Positions 7,516-16,070 of a stretch of DNA of 64,000 nucleotides are shown piece after piece. Each line of letters starts with the position of its first letter. Positions within the stretch are counted from its first letter, which is position 1. The notes under the pieces were generated by a model. The model was not told where the DNA came from. It ran no database searches and saw only the letters and a list, made by a program, of their open reading frames with translations. The stretch spans positions 744,001-808,000 of the forward strand of contig NZ_JAGETZ010000001.1 in the NCBI RefSeq assembly GCF_017571495.1. The letters are read 5' to 3'. Source of the stretch: Hymenobacter negativus. GTDB taxonomy: Bacteria; Bacteroidota; Bacteroidia; Cytophagales; Hymenobacteraceae. The position numbers and the translations under genes were made by a program.

Positions 7516-8946
7516 TTAGTCTTCCTCCACTGGGTCGCTGATGAGCTTCTGCTGGAAGTTAAGCAGAAACAGCCGCTCCGACGCCCGCGTGATGGCCGTG
7601 TAGAGCCAGCGTGCAAACTCCCCCGCCAGCGGCTCGTCGGGCTTCAAAAAACCATGGTCGACGAACACGGCCTGCCACTGGCCGCCCTGCGCCTTGTGGC
7701 AAGTCAGGGCGTAGGCAAACTTCACTTGCAACGCGTTGAGGTACGGGTCTTTGCGCATTTCCTTATAGCGCTCGGCTTTGGTTTTGAGGTGGGCGTAATC
7801 TTCGCTCACAGCCAGGTACAGCGCATTGTTGCGGTCCGAAGGCAGCGCAGGGCTTTCGGTGTGCAGCGTATCGAGCAGCAGTTTTACTTCAATTTCGGGC
7901 TCGTCGGGGTAATCCACCAACCGTACCAGCGCCTGGGCAAAGTGGAAACCATACACCTCCTCCCGCCGAATTACTTTCCTGATTTCCAGAAAGTCACCAT
8001 TGGCCAGAAAGCCAATTTCTGACTCTTTCGGCAGCCAGAAGTAGTTGTTGCGCACCACCATCAGGTAGTCGCCACCCTCAATCTCCTCCTCGGCATCAAA
8101 CAAGGCTCGCCGAATAAGTTGGTTGTATTGGTTGGCGTTGCGGTTGGAGCGGCAGATGATGGTGGTATTCTCGTGGCCAAAGTTGCGGTAGGCCCAGCGC
8201 AGGCCGTCCTCCAGCTTGTCACCGCCCATCTTAAAAATATCACGGAAGCCCTTGGTGTGCAGTTGAATATTGGGCGCCTCTTCGCGCAATTCCTCCCGCA
8301 GCTCCGTGGCATTCACCAGAATGCCCGACTGCTGGGCCTGGCGCATCACCTGGCGTAGCTCCACGTGGCCCACATCGGCCCGGAAGCGGTGACCCAGCAG
8401 TTCGGGGTCGAGGGCCGGGCTCAGGAGCTGGCCCACCGGCGGCAGCTGCGCCGTGTCGCCGATGACCAAGAGCTTGTTGCTGGTTTTCTCAAACACAAAG
8501 CCCATCAAATCATCCAACAGGCCGTTTTCGCCGAAAGCTTTCTCGTCCGAAATCATAGAGGCTTCGTCCACGATGTAAAGCGTTTGCTCGGCGCGGTTAG
8601 GCTGGCGCTGGAAGTTGAGCCGCTCGGAGGGCGCACCGGACGTTTGGCGGTAGATTTTCTTGTGGATGGTGCTGGCGGCTACGCCCGCGTAGCCGGCCAT
8701 CACCTTGGCCGCGCGGCCAGTGGGGGCCATCAGGGTGTATTTGCGCTGCATTTTGTGTAGCCACTGTACCAAGGCACTCACCACGGTGGTTTTGCCGGTG
8801 CCCGCGTAGCCGCGCAGCACAAATACCTTACGGCCCGGCAGCTGGTCTTTCAAAAACGCATCAAGCTGCGTGAAAAGTAGGGCTTGGTCGTCGGTGGGTT
8901 CGTAGGGAAAGTAGTCGCGAACGGAAGGGGTACGAAGGGAGAGCAT
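7516..8946 (-). CDS. RecD-like superfamily 1 DNA helicase
   Basis: A 476-residue ATP-dependent 5'-3' helicase of the RecD2/Dda type. It shows motif I GYAGTGKTT (46-54), TLMAPTGRAA (71-80), motif II IVDEAS (125-130), motif III VIGDTAQLPPVG (161-172) and, near the C-terminus, LTCHKAQGGQW and YTAITRASERL (motifs V-VI). It is far shorter than full RecD2 (over 700 residues) and lacks its long N-terminal region. That matches the compact ATP-dependent RecD-like proteins common in Bacteroidetes. It probably works in repair or replication restart and stands alone here. Confidence 0.88.
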   Translation of the reverse strand: MLSLRTPSVRDYFPYEPTDDQALLFTQLDAFLKDQLPGRKVFVLRGYAGTGKTTVVSALVQWLHKMQRKYTLMAPTGRAAKVMAGYAGVAASTIHKKIYRQTSGAPSERLNFQRQPNRAEQTLYIVDEASMISDEKAFGENGLLDDLMGFVFEKTSNKLLVIGDTAQLPPVGQLLSPALDPELLGHRFRADVGHVELRQVMRQAQQSGILVNATELREELREEAPNIQLHTKGFRDIFKMGGDKLEDGLRWAYRNFGHENTTIICRSNRNANQYNQLIRRALFDAEEEIEGGDYLMVVRNNYFWLPKESEIGFLANGDFLEIRKVIRREEVYGFHFAQALVRLVDYPDEPEIEVKLLLDTLHTESPALPSDRNNALYLAVSEDYAHLKTKAERYKEMRKDPYLNALQVKFAYALTCHKAQGGQWQAVFVDHGFLKPDEPLAGEFARWLYTAITRASERLFLLNFQQKLISDPVEED

Positions 8947-8963
8947 TATTAGTAAACCGAAAA

Positions 8964-9128
8964 TTAGTCGAGATTATTCATCTCAATCACTTTATAAGTA
9001 GCACCGAACTTAATCTGATAACTGGCAGAAGAGCCCGGCTGATGGGTGTAGTGATAAATCTGCTCCTGCTGAAAGGTACTTACCTCTGCAGCCCTCCCCA
9101 TTATTACTCTGACCTGAGTTGTATCCAT
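8964..9128 (-). CDS. Possible small protein of 54 residues
   Basis: An ATG at 9128 opens a 54-residue frame that ends at 8964, 17 bases before the helicase start and on the same strand. It begins MDTTQVRVIMGRAAEVSTFQ, ends ATYKVIEMNNLD, and has mixed, protein-like composition. An AGGAG lies about 12 bases before the ATG. I do not recognise a family. It could be a real small gene leading the helicase transcript or the tail of a decayed gene. The next 160 bases (9129-9287) show nothing further. Confidence 0.35.
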   Translation of the reverse strand: MDTTQVRVIMGRAAEVSTFQQEQIYHYTHQPGSSASYQIKFGATYKVIEMNNLD

Positions 9129-9287
9129 ACCTATCCTTACACTCCTGATATTCTATGCCATATGCTTTGCAAGTATCGCTCTAGGGCTTAACTACGCATC
9201 TTAGTTATAGAACCAACAGTAAAAAAGGCGCCTATACAAGTCCAAGCTAGCCCCGATATTATCTTGAAAACACCCATGGCCAGTTGC

Positions 9288-9737
9288 TTAACTTGGCTCT
9301 ATTACGGCCATGGTGGCACTTGCTTTGGCAATGAGCAGTTCATCGCACCACACCTCGGCTTCGCAGAAGTGCAGGCGGCGGCCGGCCTTCAATACCCAGC
9401 CAATGGCTTTGATGCGCTTGCCTACGCCGGGGTGCAGGTAGGAGATTTTCAAATCGGAAGTGACTACGCCGAAATTATCGGGCACCAAGGTCACGGCGGC
9501 GAAGCCTGCTACTAAATCGGCGAGCGTGGCAATGAGGCCGCCATGGGCAAAGCCACGCTGTTGCAGATGCTTGTCGACCAAATCCAGTTCGGCCTCGACG
9601 CGGCCGGGAGTGATGGTGGTCAGGTCAGCTCCGATGAGATGCATGAAGCGCTGGCCGGTGAGCTTGCGCCGGATACGGGCCTCTAAATCGGTCGCGTTGC
9701 TAGAAGTAGGGGACTGATTATCTGAAATGAGAGACAT
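9288..9737 (-). CDS. PaaI-type hotdog-fold acyl-CoA thioesterase
   Basis: A 149-residue single-domain thioesterase. It shows ITPGRVEAELDL, then QRGFAHGGLIATLADLVAGFAA, the hotdog helix with the HGG motif, and finally SDLKISYLHPGVG. It would hydrolyse an acyl- or aryl-CoA; the substrate is not evident. I chose the ATG at 9737 (MSLISDNQ) because the in-frame extension to 9788 is a hydrophobic stretch foreign to the family. It is separate from the second hotdog protein at 62766. Confidence 0.83.
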   Translation of the reverse strand: MSLISDNQSPTSSNATDLEARIRRKLTGQRFMHLIGADLTTITPGRVEAELDLVDKHLQQRGFAHGGLIATLADLVAGFAAVTLVPDNFGVVTSDLKISYLHPGVGKRIKAIGWVLKAGRRLHFCEAEVWCDELLIAKASATMAVIEPS

Positions 9738-10087
9738 CAAATTGCTTAGCTTAGTAAATGCGTGCAGTAGGAACAGAAGATGGAACAAGTTTGTACCGAT
9801 TTGTACCAGACACTAAATTTTAGAACTTCTTAAACCCGCGAAACTGCCTTGACTATTAATCAGGGCCAGTTTATGCGACTACAGTCAAAGGTACTGCCAC
9901 GGTCCTGGGTATTGTTGCTCCCTAATGCCGGCAGTAGGGTTAGGTGGCAAGGATTGGTGCACGGCATCATGTGGACGAGTGCTCCATCTACAATTTCCTT
10001 TTATCCTTCGACGAATAAAACATTGTTGTGTATCGGGCGTTAGTCGTACACGCTACGATTTCCCCTCCATTTTCTTTTTCAATACTT
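9738..10087. other. 350-base divergent intergenic region
   Basis: It lies between the thioesterase and the divergent NUDIX gene. No credible gene is present; one 64-codon frame (9849-10043) has no protein character. TTTGTACC occurs twice with a 10-base period (9790-9797 and 9800-9807), which could be a regulator site near the thioesterase promoter. I see no terminator. Confidence 0.4.
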
Positions 10088-10591
10088 ATGCCCGAGCTAC
10101 AACCTGCTTCCTCCGACATTCTGCTTCAGGCCTATGCTGGCAAGGTGCGCGTACGTGTGGGCGGTCTGTTGGTGCGCAACGGCATGGTACTGCTCGCGGC
10201 GCATCGCGGCCTGCTGCCCAAAGAGGCCCCGTTCTGGTCGCCACCAGGCGGCGGCTGGCAGTTTGGCGAAAGCATTCAGCAGGCTCTGGTGCGGGAGTTT
10301 CGGGAAGAAACCGGCCTGACTGTGGAAGTCGGCCGCTTCCTGCACCTGCACGAGTTCAGCACCGACAAGCTTCAGGCGCTGGAGTTATTTTTTGAAGTTC
10401 TGGCTGATACTAACGCCCAGCCGCAGCTTGGCCATGACCCTGAACATTCGGCTGGTGAGCAGTTGATTACGGAGCTAGCGTGGCAAACGCCCCGGCAACT
10501 GTTGCACTTGCCGCCCGTCCAGGTCCACCCGGTACTGCGCATGGTGCTCAGCCCCGACGACCTGTTTGTGCCGCAAACGCACTTCGTTTAA
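10088..10591 (+). CDS. NUDIX hydrolase
   Basis: A 167-residue NUDIX pyrophosphohydrolase with a complete box, Gly55-x5-Glu61-x7-REFREETGL (55-77), that binds the metal needed to split a nucleoside diphosphate linked to another group. The start at 10088 (MPELQPASSD) is preferred over the frame's opening at 10028, which adds 20 residues before the fold. The substrate cannot be told from the box alone. It stands alone, and a second, longer NUDIX protein lies at 12707. Confidence 0.87.
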   Translation: MPELQPASSDILLQAYAGKVRVRVGGLLVRNGMVLLAAHRGLLPKEAPFWSPPGGGWQFGESIQQALVREFREETGLTVEVGRFLHLHEFSTDKLQALELFFEVLADTNAQPQLGHDPEHSAGEQLITELAWQTPRQLLHLPPVQVHPVLRMVLSPDDLFVPQTHFV

Positions 10592-10755
10592 TCGCGCGGC
10601 AATCTGCCTTCATGCGGCTATAGCCCTGATTTTGCTGCTATTTTACAAGAGATGTAACACCGATATGGGCCAGCCTCAAGCGGGCCATAGGTACCCCCTC
10701 CCGGCGCGAAGCATTATCTTTAGGGCCGGCCACTGGGCCGGTTTAGCTTCAATTC

Positions 10756-11622
10756 GTGCCTGCTACTGCTCCTTCTGCGTCATCGGCTGCCTTGCCCACT
10801 CTGCTGCGCCTGCGCGACGAAACCTTTGACCCGGCCAACCCGGGTGCTTATAATCTGTACCTGCTGGCGAGCCCCGGTCGCCTGTGCCTGGCTGTGGCCG
10901 ACGTAGAGCGCCGCAAATTTGTGGCGCTCGAAGAATACCAGCTGACCACCGGCGGGGTGCCCGCGCTGGCCGAGCAACACGATTTCCTGAGCCTGCGCGG
11001 CTGGAACGCGGTGCGGCTGGCGGTTACGGGCCGGGCCTTCACCCTGTTGCCGTCGCCGTTGTTTCGGGCCGGCGATGAGTTAGCCGCCCTGCGCCTGCAC
11101 CACACCCCCACCCCGACCGAAACCGTGCGCCATACCACCCACCCTGGCCTGGAGCTGGTGAATGTGTTTGCCGCCGATGCAGCGCTGGCCGACTGGCTGA
11201 CCGCCACTTACGGTGCGACGGGCCGCATGCTACACCACACCAGCGCCTTGCTGGCTGGCATTGTGAACCAGCGCGGCGCAGCTTCGCCCCGCCGACTCTA
11301 CCTCAATCCTGGTCCACAGGAACTCACCTTGGTAGTACTGGGCCAGCATCTGGAATACTGCAACGTGTTCGCCTGCACCACTGCTGAAGACGTGGTGTAC
11401 TACACCATCCTGGTAATGCAGGAGCTGGGCCTCGATCCGGAGCAGGACGAAGTAACCGTGTGGGGCGAGCTAATGCCTGATTCGGCCGTGTTTAGCTTGC
11501 TGCGTACCTATATCCGCAACGTACGCTTTGGGTTTCGACCGGGCAATGTGCAGTACAGCTACCGCCTGAACGACGTGTTTGAGTACCGCTATTTCGATTT
11601 ACTCAGCCTGCACTTCGCTTAG
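10756..11622 (+). CDS. DUF3822 family protein
   Basis: A 288-residue cytoplasmic protein matching DUF3822, a Bacteroidetes-restricted family usually found beside coaD or rsmD, as here. Recognisable stretches are YNLYLLASPGRLCLAVAD, LFRAGDELAALRLHH, RLYLNPGPQELTLVVL and FRPGNVQYSYRLNDVFEYRYFDLLSLHFA. The actin-like layout of the C-terminal half recalls a degraded ATPase fold, but that is inference. Translation appears to start at GTG 10756. coaD follows after 94 bases on the same strand. Confidence 0.8.
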   Translation: MPATAPSASSAALPTLLRLRDETFDPANPGAYNLYLLASPGRLCLAVADVERRKFVALEEYQLTTGGVPALAEQHDFLSLRGWNAVRLAVTGRAFTLLPSPLFRAGDELAALRLHHTPTPTETVRHTTHPGLELVNVFAADAALADWLTATYGATGRMLHHTSALLAGIVNQRGAASPRRLYLNPGPQELTLVVLGQHLEYCNVFACTTAEDVVYYTILVMQELGLDPEQDEVTVWGELMPDSAVFSLLRTYIRNVRFGFRPGNVQYSYRLNDVFEYRYFDLLSLHFA

Positions 11623-11716
11623 TGCTGGGATTGAACCTGCTCAAAGGGGCAATTGAACTTCATGCTGAGCTGGCCGAAGTATGGCCGTCTTTTCCTAAAA
11701 CCTATAATCCCATCCA

Positions 11717-12184
11717 ATGTCCCGCATCGCTATTTTTCCCGGCTCCTTCGACCCGTTCACCAACGGCCACCTGGACATTGTGCAACGTGGTATGGCGCTT
11801 TTCGACCAGGTCATCGTGGCTATCGGCACCAACAGCAGCAAGCAGCGCTACCTGCCGATAGAACAGATGCAGGAGTTCATTGCCGGGTTGTTCGAAGACG
11901 AGCCCCGGGTATCGGTGCGCACGTTCAAAGGGCTTACGGCGGAATTTGCACGCGAAACCGGGGCCAGGTTTCTGCTACGCGGCCTGCGTAACAGCCCGGA
12001 TTTCGAGTACGAGAAGCCCATTGCCTACGGCAACCAGCACGTTTATCCCGGTTTGGAGACGGTTTTTTTGCTTACATCCGCTACGTTGGGAGCCGTTAGC
12101 AGCACCATCATTCGCGACATTCACCGGTTTGGTGGCAATGTGGATGCGTTTGTGCCTTTTCCGATGCCTGCCCGCGCCGAATAG
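11717..12184 (+). CDS. coaD: Phosphopantetheine adenylyltransferase
   Basis: CoaD makes dephospho-CoA from 4'-phosphopantetheine and ATP, the fourth step of coenzyme A synthesis. The 155-residue protein shows IFPGSFDPFTNGHLDIV (5-21, including the TxGH nucleotidyltransferase motif), LLRGLRN (residues 92-98) and the late SSTIIRD motif. Length and motifs are exactly those of bacterial CoaD. The gene converges on the lipoprotein gene at 12201 with only 16 bases between the stops. Confidence 0.96.
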   Translation: MSRIAIFPGSFDPFTNGHLDIVQRGMALFDQVIVAIGTNSSKQRYLPIEQMQEFIAGLFEDEPRVSVRTFKGLTAEFARETGARFLLRGLRNSPDFEYEKPIAYGNQHVYPGLETVFLLTSATLGAVSSTIIRDIHRFGGNVDAFVPFPMPARAE

Positions 12185-12200
12185 GAATAGCGACGATTTC

Positions 12201-12686
12201 CTAACGAGTGTTTAGAGCAAGCACGCGCAGACCCATCAGTTTCGTTGGACGCTCCCGCTGAAAAACCGGCAGCACCAGGTATTCTGACTTGCCAAGCTGT
12301 AGCTGGCACCGTTGCATCAGCTCGTCCTCATTGCCGCCCACTACCAGCAGGTCTTTCACTGCCCGGGAACGATGGTCATAGGTAACCACCATGTTCAAGC
12401 CGCGGTACTCAAACCATGCCGTAGAATCGACGTGCTCCCCTTTTTGCTGTAGCGGAGGCAATGTGGGGTCCCTAAAATTCAGGGGGACCGGCCGCGAATG
12501 GCCAATTTGCTGCCCCAACTCATCGATGGTGAGACTGAGCAGGACGGGAACGTTTAGCCGGGGAGCATTGCTCAATGGTGCCGCCGCTGTGCTTGTATGC
12601 TCGTGTCGGGATTCGTGTGCCCCTGAGCAGGCGCCCACAAACCCCAGCACGAGCATACTTACCAAAGAATGTACAGCTAGCCGCAT
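12201..12686 (-). CDS. Putative lipoprotein of unknown function
   Basis: A 161-residue protein starting MRLAVHSLVSMLVLGFVGAC. The hydrophobic segment ends in a cysteine that would carry lipid after signal-peptidase II cleavage. A His/Ser/Thr-rich linker (ESRHEHTSTAAA) leads to a compact domain with LNVPVLLSLTIDELGQQIG and VVTYDHRSRAVKDLLVVGG. I do not recognise the domain. The start at 12686 lies 20 bases after the NUDIX stop on the same strand, so the two are probably co-transcribed. Confidence 0.65.
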   Translation of the reverse strand: MRLAVHSLVSMLVLGFVGACSGAHESRHEHTSTAAAPLSNAPRLNVPVLLSLTIDELGQQIGHSRPVPLNFRDPTLPPLQQKGEHVDSTAWFEYRGLNMVVTYDHRSRAVKDLLVVGGNEDELMQRCQLQLGKSEYLVLPVFQRERPTKLMGLRVLALNTR

Positions 12687-12706
12687 AGCCGACAATTTAC
12701 CGCTAT

Positions 12707-13408
12707 TTATTTTCCGTTGGCCGGAGCTTTGGAGGGCTTGCCGGCCATGTTGGTAAGGTAATGCCGCACTACCAGCGCAATCGAAGCGTAGGAATCGTCC
12801 AGTTTGGCCAGTGCCTCCTGAGGCGACATCCAACGCACCTCCTCAATATACTCCTCGGTCTGGGGCTTCATTAGGCTGTCGTCGAGGGACTTCATGAGGT
12901 ACCAGCTGGTTTTTTTCAGCATCTTATTGCCTTTGTAGGCATAGCTATGCCAGGTGCTGGGCAGCTTTTCGCCCAGTTCCAGCTTGATGTTTGTTTCCTC
13001 TTCTACTTCGCGCAGGGCACCCGCGGCCTGGTCCTCGTCGCTCTTGAGCTTGCCCTTGGGCAGGTCCCACTTGCCGAGGCGGTAAATCATCAGCACCTGG
13101 TCGCCTTTGGTGACGAGTCCACCGCCGGCTTTGGCGATTTTAAACTGGTCTTTGAAGTGCAGGGTGATGAATTTTTTCTTTTTGACCAGCATGGTCAGGG
13201 ATTTCAGCTTTTTCAGCTTTTTCACCTCCATCAGACGCAGCAGACGGTCGATGAACAGGGGACCAGCGTCGCGCACCAACACATCGCCCACCAAATCCTT
13301 CGACGTAAAGTCATCGTCTGGATTGAGTATCAGGTCGAACTTGTGCTTATACACTTTTTCGCTGAGCTTCTTGATAACCAGCGGAATGTCGTTGATGAAA
13401 ATATTCAT
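12707..13408 (-). CDS. NUDIX hydrolase with an extra N-terminal domain
   Basis: A 233-residue protein. The first 90 residues (MNIFINDIPLVI...) are charged and lysine-rich, with the run VKKLKKLKSLTMLVKKKKF. The NUDIX domain follows, with box GKLKSDEDQAAGALREVEEETNI. The normal Gly near the end of the box (EExGU) is Asn here, the only deviation. Similar two-part NUDIX proteins are widespread in Bacteroidetes, with unknown substrate. The start at 13408 is chosen because the upstream extension overlaps the divergent phosphoesterase promoter. The C-terminal tail is KPSKAPANGK. Confidence 0.82.
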   Translation of the reverse strand: MNIFINDIPLVIKKLSEKVYKHKFDLILNPDDDFTSKDLVGDVLVRDAGPLFIDRLLRLMEVKKLKKLKSLTMLVKKKKFITLHFKDQFKIAKAGGGLVTKGDQVLMIYRLGKWDLPKGKLKSDEDQAAGALREVEEETNIKLELGEKLPSTWHSYAYKGNKMLKKTSWYLMKSLDDSLMKPQTEEYIEEVRWMSPQEALAKLDDSYASIALVVRHYLTNMAGKPSKAPANGK

Positions 13409-13528
13409 CGGGAAAAGCGAGTTGAAAAAAGACGTTGAGCCGCAACGGTCACTAACATCTAAAGAAAAAATACGAATACCAGCGTCGGCACCGGGCGCAA
13501 GATACGGGGCCGAACCGATTCGCCGGCC

Positions 13529-13536
13529 CATCTTTG
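13529..13536 (+). promoter_or_regulatory. Probable -7 box 4 bases from the phosphoesterase ATG
   Basis: CATCTTTG is followed by CGCC and the ATG. The 18-base context is identical to that at menC (3866-3883), which suggests a conserved promoter form giving a leaderless or nearly leaderless transcript. Confidence 0.45.
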
Positions 13537-13540
13537 CGCC

Positions 13541-14044
13541 ATGACACGCATAGGCCTGCTTTCCGACACCCACGGCTACCTCGACGAGCGCATAGCGCAC
13601 CATTTGCGCGGCTGCGACGAGATATGGCACGCCGGCGATTTTGGCGACGCCCGTGTAGTGGACGAACTGCAGGCCCTAGCGCCGCGCTTCCGGGGCGTGT
13701 ACGGCAATATCGACGGCACGGACGTGCGCCAGACCCAGCCCTTGGTACAAGATTTTGAAATTGAAGGCCTCCGGGTGCTGATTACGCACATTGGCGGCTA
13801 TCCGGGGCACTATGCGCCAGCAGCCCGCCCCCTGCTGGCCAGCCGGCGGCCCGGCCTGTTCATCACCGGCCACTCGCACATCCTGCGGGTGATGCCGGAC
13901 AAAAAGCTCGGCCTGCTGCACCTGAACCCCGGCGCCGCCGGCCAGCACGGCTTCCATCAGGTGCGTACGCTGCTGCGCTTTGGAATTGACGAGGGGAAAG
14001 TAGTGGACTTGCAGGCGGTGGAGCTGGGCAAGCGCGGGCGCTAG
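13541..14044 (+). CDS. YfcE/MJ0936-type metallophosphoesterase
   Basis: A 167-residue calcineurin-like phosphoesterase. The metal-binding series is complete: LSDTHG (7-12), HAGDFGD, YGNIDG, ITHIGG and TGHSHI, followed by LNPGAAGQHGFHQ. Members hydrolyse phosphodiesters, typically model substrates or cyclic nucleotides; the natural substrate is unknown. It is transcribed divergently from the NUDIX gene, 132 bases away. Confidence 0.87.
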   Translation: MTRIGLLSDTHGYLDERIAHHLRGCDEIWHAGDFGDARVVDELQALAPRFRGVYGNIDGTDVRQTQPLVQDFEIEGLRVLITHIGGYPGHYAPAARPLLASRRPGLFITGHSHILRVMPDKKLGLLHLNPGAAGQHGFHQVRTLLRFGIDEGKVVDLQAVELGKRGR

Positions 14045-14098
14045 CGCTTTTGGTAGTTTCCTTTCAGCGGAAACTGCTTTTAGTTACCTGTGCGTCCT

Positions 14099-14185
14099 GG
14101 CGAGCGCAGTGAAGCATTTCGCTTGCAGTAGCAATCCATTTGATTGAGTCCAGTACACGCGAGATGCTTCGCGCCGCCCGGCAGG
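14099..14185. repeat. Degenerate REP-like palindrome
   Basis: GCGCAGTGAAGCATTTCGC near 14104 and GCGAGATGCTTCGCG near 14160 are imperfect inverted copies around a 40-base loop. The GAAGCATCTCGC core is shared with the perfect palindrome at 58173-58272. It lies in the 295-base gap after the phosphoesterase gene. Confidence 0.5.
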
Positions 14186-14228
14186 AAGGTATAACCTTGC
14201 TTGTTGGGATAACCTAAAGCCAACAAGC

Positions 14229-14268
14229 CCCGCAACCTGCTTGAACAGGGAACGGGGCTTGTCGTAGT
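14229..14268. terminator. Hairpin terminator downstream of the 14340 gene
   Basis: ACAAGCCCCG and CGGGGCTTGT form a 10-base stem around a 20-base loop. It lies beyond the stop of the small minus-strand gene at 14340. The T-tract is poor, so it may act mainly as an mRNA 3' end. Confidence 0.45.
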
Positions 14269-14339
14269 CAATAGACTGCCTGCTGAGGGAAAGCACAACT
14301 TGCGTCGTCTCGCCTTCCGAGCAAAGACAGCGAAAAACC

Positions 14340-14657
14340 TTACAGCGCGATTTCGGGCTTGGGGTGCTCGCCTTCCTGACCGTCTTCGTTAACGGGCTTG
14401 GTCACGGCTTCGGCGTCGTCGAAAGCCTCAGCGTTAGCAGCAGTTTTGGTTTCGGCTTTAGCAGCAGTTTTGGTTTCGGCTTTAGCAGCAGGAGCGGCAG
14501 CTGTAGTAGCACCAGTCGTGGTGAAGCGCGACTTCAACTCCTCGATGTCCACGTTCTTCAGAACGGGCGTGCGGAGCAACTCCTTGATGATGTGCTGCTT
14601 GTTGTTGGCGCGGGCAATGTTCTTGCGGTGCTTGCGCTTGAGGCGGGTAACGGTCAT
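14340..14657 (-). CDS. Small basic protein with an acidic low-complexity tail
   Basis: A 105-residue protein. The first half (MTVTRLKRKHRKNIARANNKQHIIKE...) is basic and likely helical. The second half is low in complexity, with two exact DNA copies of a 24-base unit encoding KAETKTAA, and ends acidic (EDGQEGEHPKPEIAL). I recognise no characterised family. The basic head would suit RNA or DNA binding, but that is inference. It is divergent from ltaE. Confidence 0.6.
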   Translation of the reverse strand: MTVTRLKRKHRKNIARANNKQHIIKELLRTPVLKNVDIEELKSRFTTTGATTAAAPAAKAETKTAAKAETKTAANAEAFDDAEAVTKPVNEDGQEGEHPKPEIAL

Positions 14658-14879
14658 GGTACCGGGATGATTAAAGTCTAGGGCTTACGAAACGGAGGGC
14701 AAAAGTAGGGATTTCAGGTTGAAAGTGCAAGCCCATGAGGCATTTTGCTGAATTACTGCACATTCAGACCGATGAAATATGGGCGATTTCAGGCGCTACT
14801 TTTGCCATTCCGGCTGCTGATGGCCCCTGATTTTGCTTTCCAATTTATCTTTTGCTTCGGTCCATTTCCTCTTTTTAAT

Positions 14880-15926
14880 ATGTCTTCTGAAACCGCCTCC
14901 CTGCCCGTAATTGACCTGCGCTCTGATACCGTGACGCGGCCCACCCCAGCCATGCTGGCAGCCATGTTTGCCGCTTCCGTCGGCGATGATGTGTACGACG
15001 AAGACCCCACGGTGCGCCGCCTCGAGGAAATGACCGCCGCACGCTTTGGCCTCGAAGCAGGCCTGTTTTGCCCCTCGGGCACCATGACCAACCAGATTGC
15101 CATCAAGGCCCACACCGAACCGCTGAGCGAGGTTATTTGCGAGCAGACGGCCCACGTTTACCTCTGGGAGGTGGGCGGTATTGCCTTCCACTCAGGGGCA
15201 TCGGTGGCGCTGCTGCCTGGCAACCGGGGTCGCCTCACCGCTGCGCAGGTCGAGGCTGCTATCCGGCCCGAGAACGTGCATTATCCCACCACGCGCCTCG
15301 TGTGCCTCGAAAACACCCACAACCGGGGCGGCGGCACCTGCTACAGTCTGGAAGACCTGGCGGCCATCAGCAGCGTAGCGAAGCGGTACGGCATTGCGCG
15401 GCACCTGGACGGGGCCCGCATTTTCAACGCACTGGTGGCCACCGGGCAACGCAGCGAAGACTATGGGCAGCTTTTCGATTCAATTTCGGTGTGTCTGAGC
15501 AAAGGCCTGGGCACACCGGTGGGCTCGGTGCTGCTGGGCTCGGCCGATTTTATCCGGAAATGCAAGCGCATCCGCAAGGTGATGGGTGGGGGCTGGCGGC
15601 AGGCTGGCTACCTGGCGGCCGCCGGCATTTATGCCCTGGAAAATAATGTAAGCCGCTTAGCCGACGACCACCGCCGCGCCGCTCGCCTGGCCGACGTACT
15701 ACGCCAGCAGCCCTACGTGGCCGAGGTGCTGGCCCCGGAAACTAACCTCGTGATTTTCCGGCTGCACGACAGCCACCCGGCCGCTGATTTCTTGACCACA
15801 CTGGAGCGGCAGGGTATCCGGGCCAGCAGCTTTGGGCCGCAGTGGATTCGGTTTGTGACGCACCTGGACGTGGACGATGCCATGCTGGCCCGTATTGAGG
15901 CGGCGCTCGGGATGGTGGGTGAGTAG
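14880..15926 (+). CDS. ltaE: Low-specificity L-threonine aldolase
   Basis: A PLP enzyme that splits threonine (and allo-threonine) to glycine and acetaldehyde. The 348-residue protein opens [21 protein letters not shown], the family signature, followed by [29 protein letters not shown] (175-180) and [13 protein letters not shown] with PLP-lysine Lys208. The ATG at 14880 fits the family N-terminus; an upstream in-frame ATG at 14745 adds 45 residues unlike any member. The last codons fall inside a long inverted repeat that extends to the phosphatase gene. Confidence 0.93.
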   Translation: MSSETASLPVIDLRSDTVTRPTPAMLAAMFAASVGDDVYDEDPTVRRLEEMTAARFGLEAGLFCPSGTMTNQIAIKAHTEPLSEVICEQTAHVYLWEVGGIAFHSGASVALLPGNRGRLTAAQVEAAIRPENVHYPTTRLVCLENTHNRGGGTCYSLEDLAAISSVAKRYGIARHLDGARIFNALVATGQRSEDYGQLFDSISVCLSKGLGTPVGSVLLGSADFIRKCKRIRKVMGGGWRQAGYLAAAGIYALENNVSRLADDHRRAARLADVLRQQPYVAEVLAPETNLVIFRLHDSHPAADFLTTLERQGIRASSFGPQWIRFVTHLDVDDAMLARIEAALGMVGE

Positions 15927-16063
15927 GTAAAAATGGGGCAGGCAGGGCGCCGTAAAGGGCTTTCTAATGTCTGAGCCGATTGAATTACTACGAGTCGTTT
16001 GAATGTTAGAAGGTCCTTCGGCAGTGCTCCGGCTGCCCCATTTTCACCTACTCACCCACCATC
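15911..16063. repeat. Long inverted repeat overlapping the ltaE 3' end
   Basis: The left arm (15911-15969) starts GATGGTGGGTGAGTAGGT inside the last codons of ltaE. The right arm (16005-16063) is its reverse complement. The outer 30 bases match at 29 positions; the inner 29 are diverged and carry the GAAGGACCTTCTAA core seen in the repeat at 790. The loop is about 35 bases. It would form a very strong hairpin in transcripts of either gene. Confidence 0.75.
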
Positions 16064-16070
16064 TACTTCC

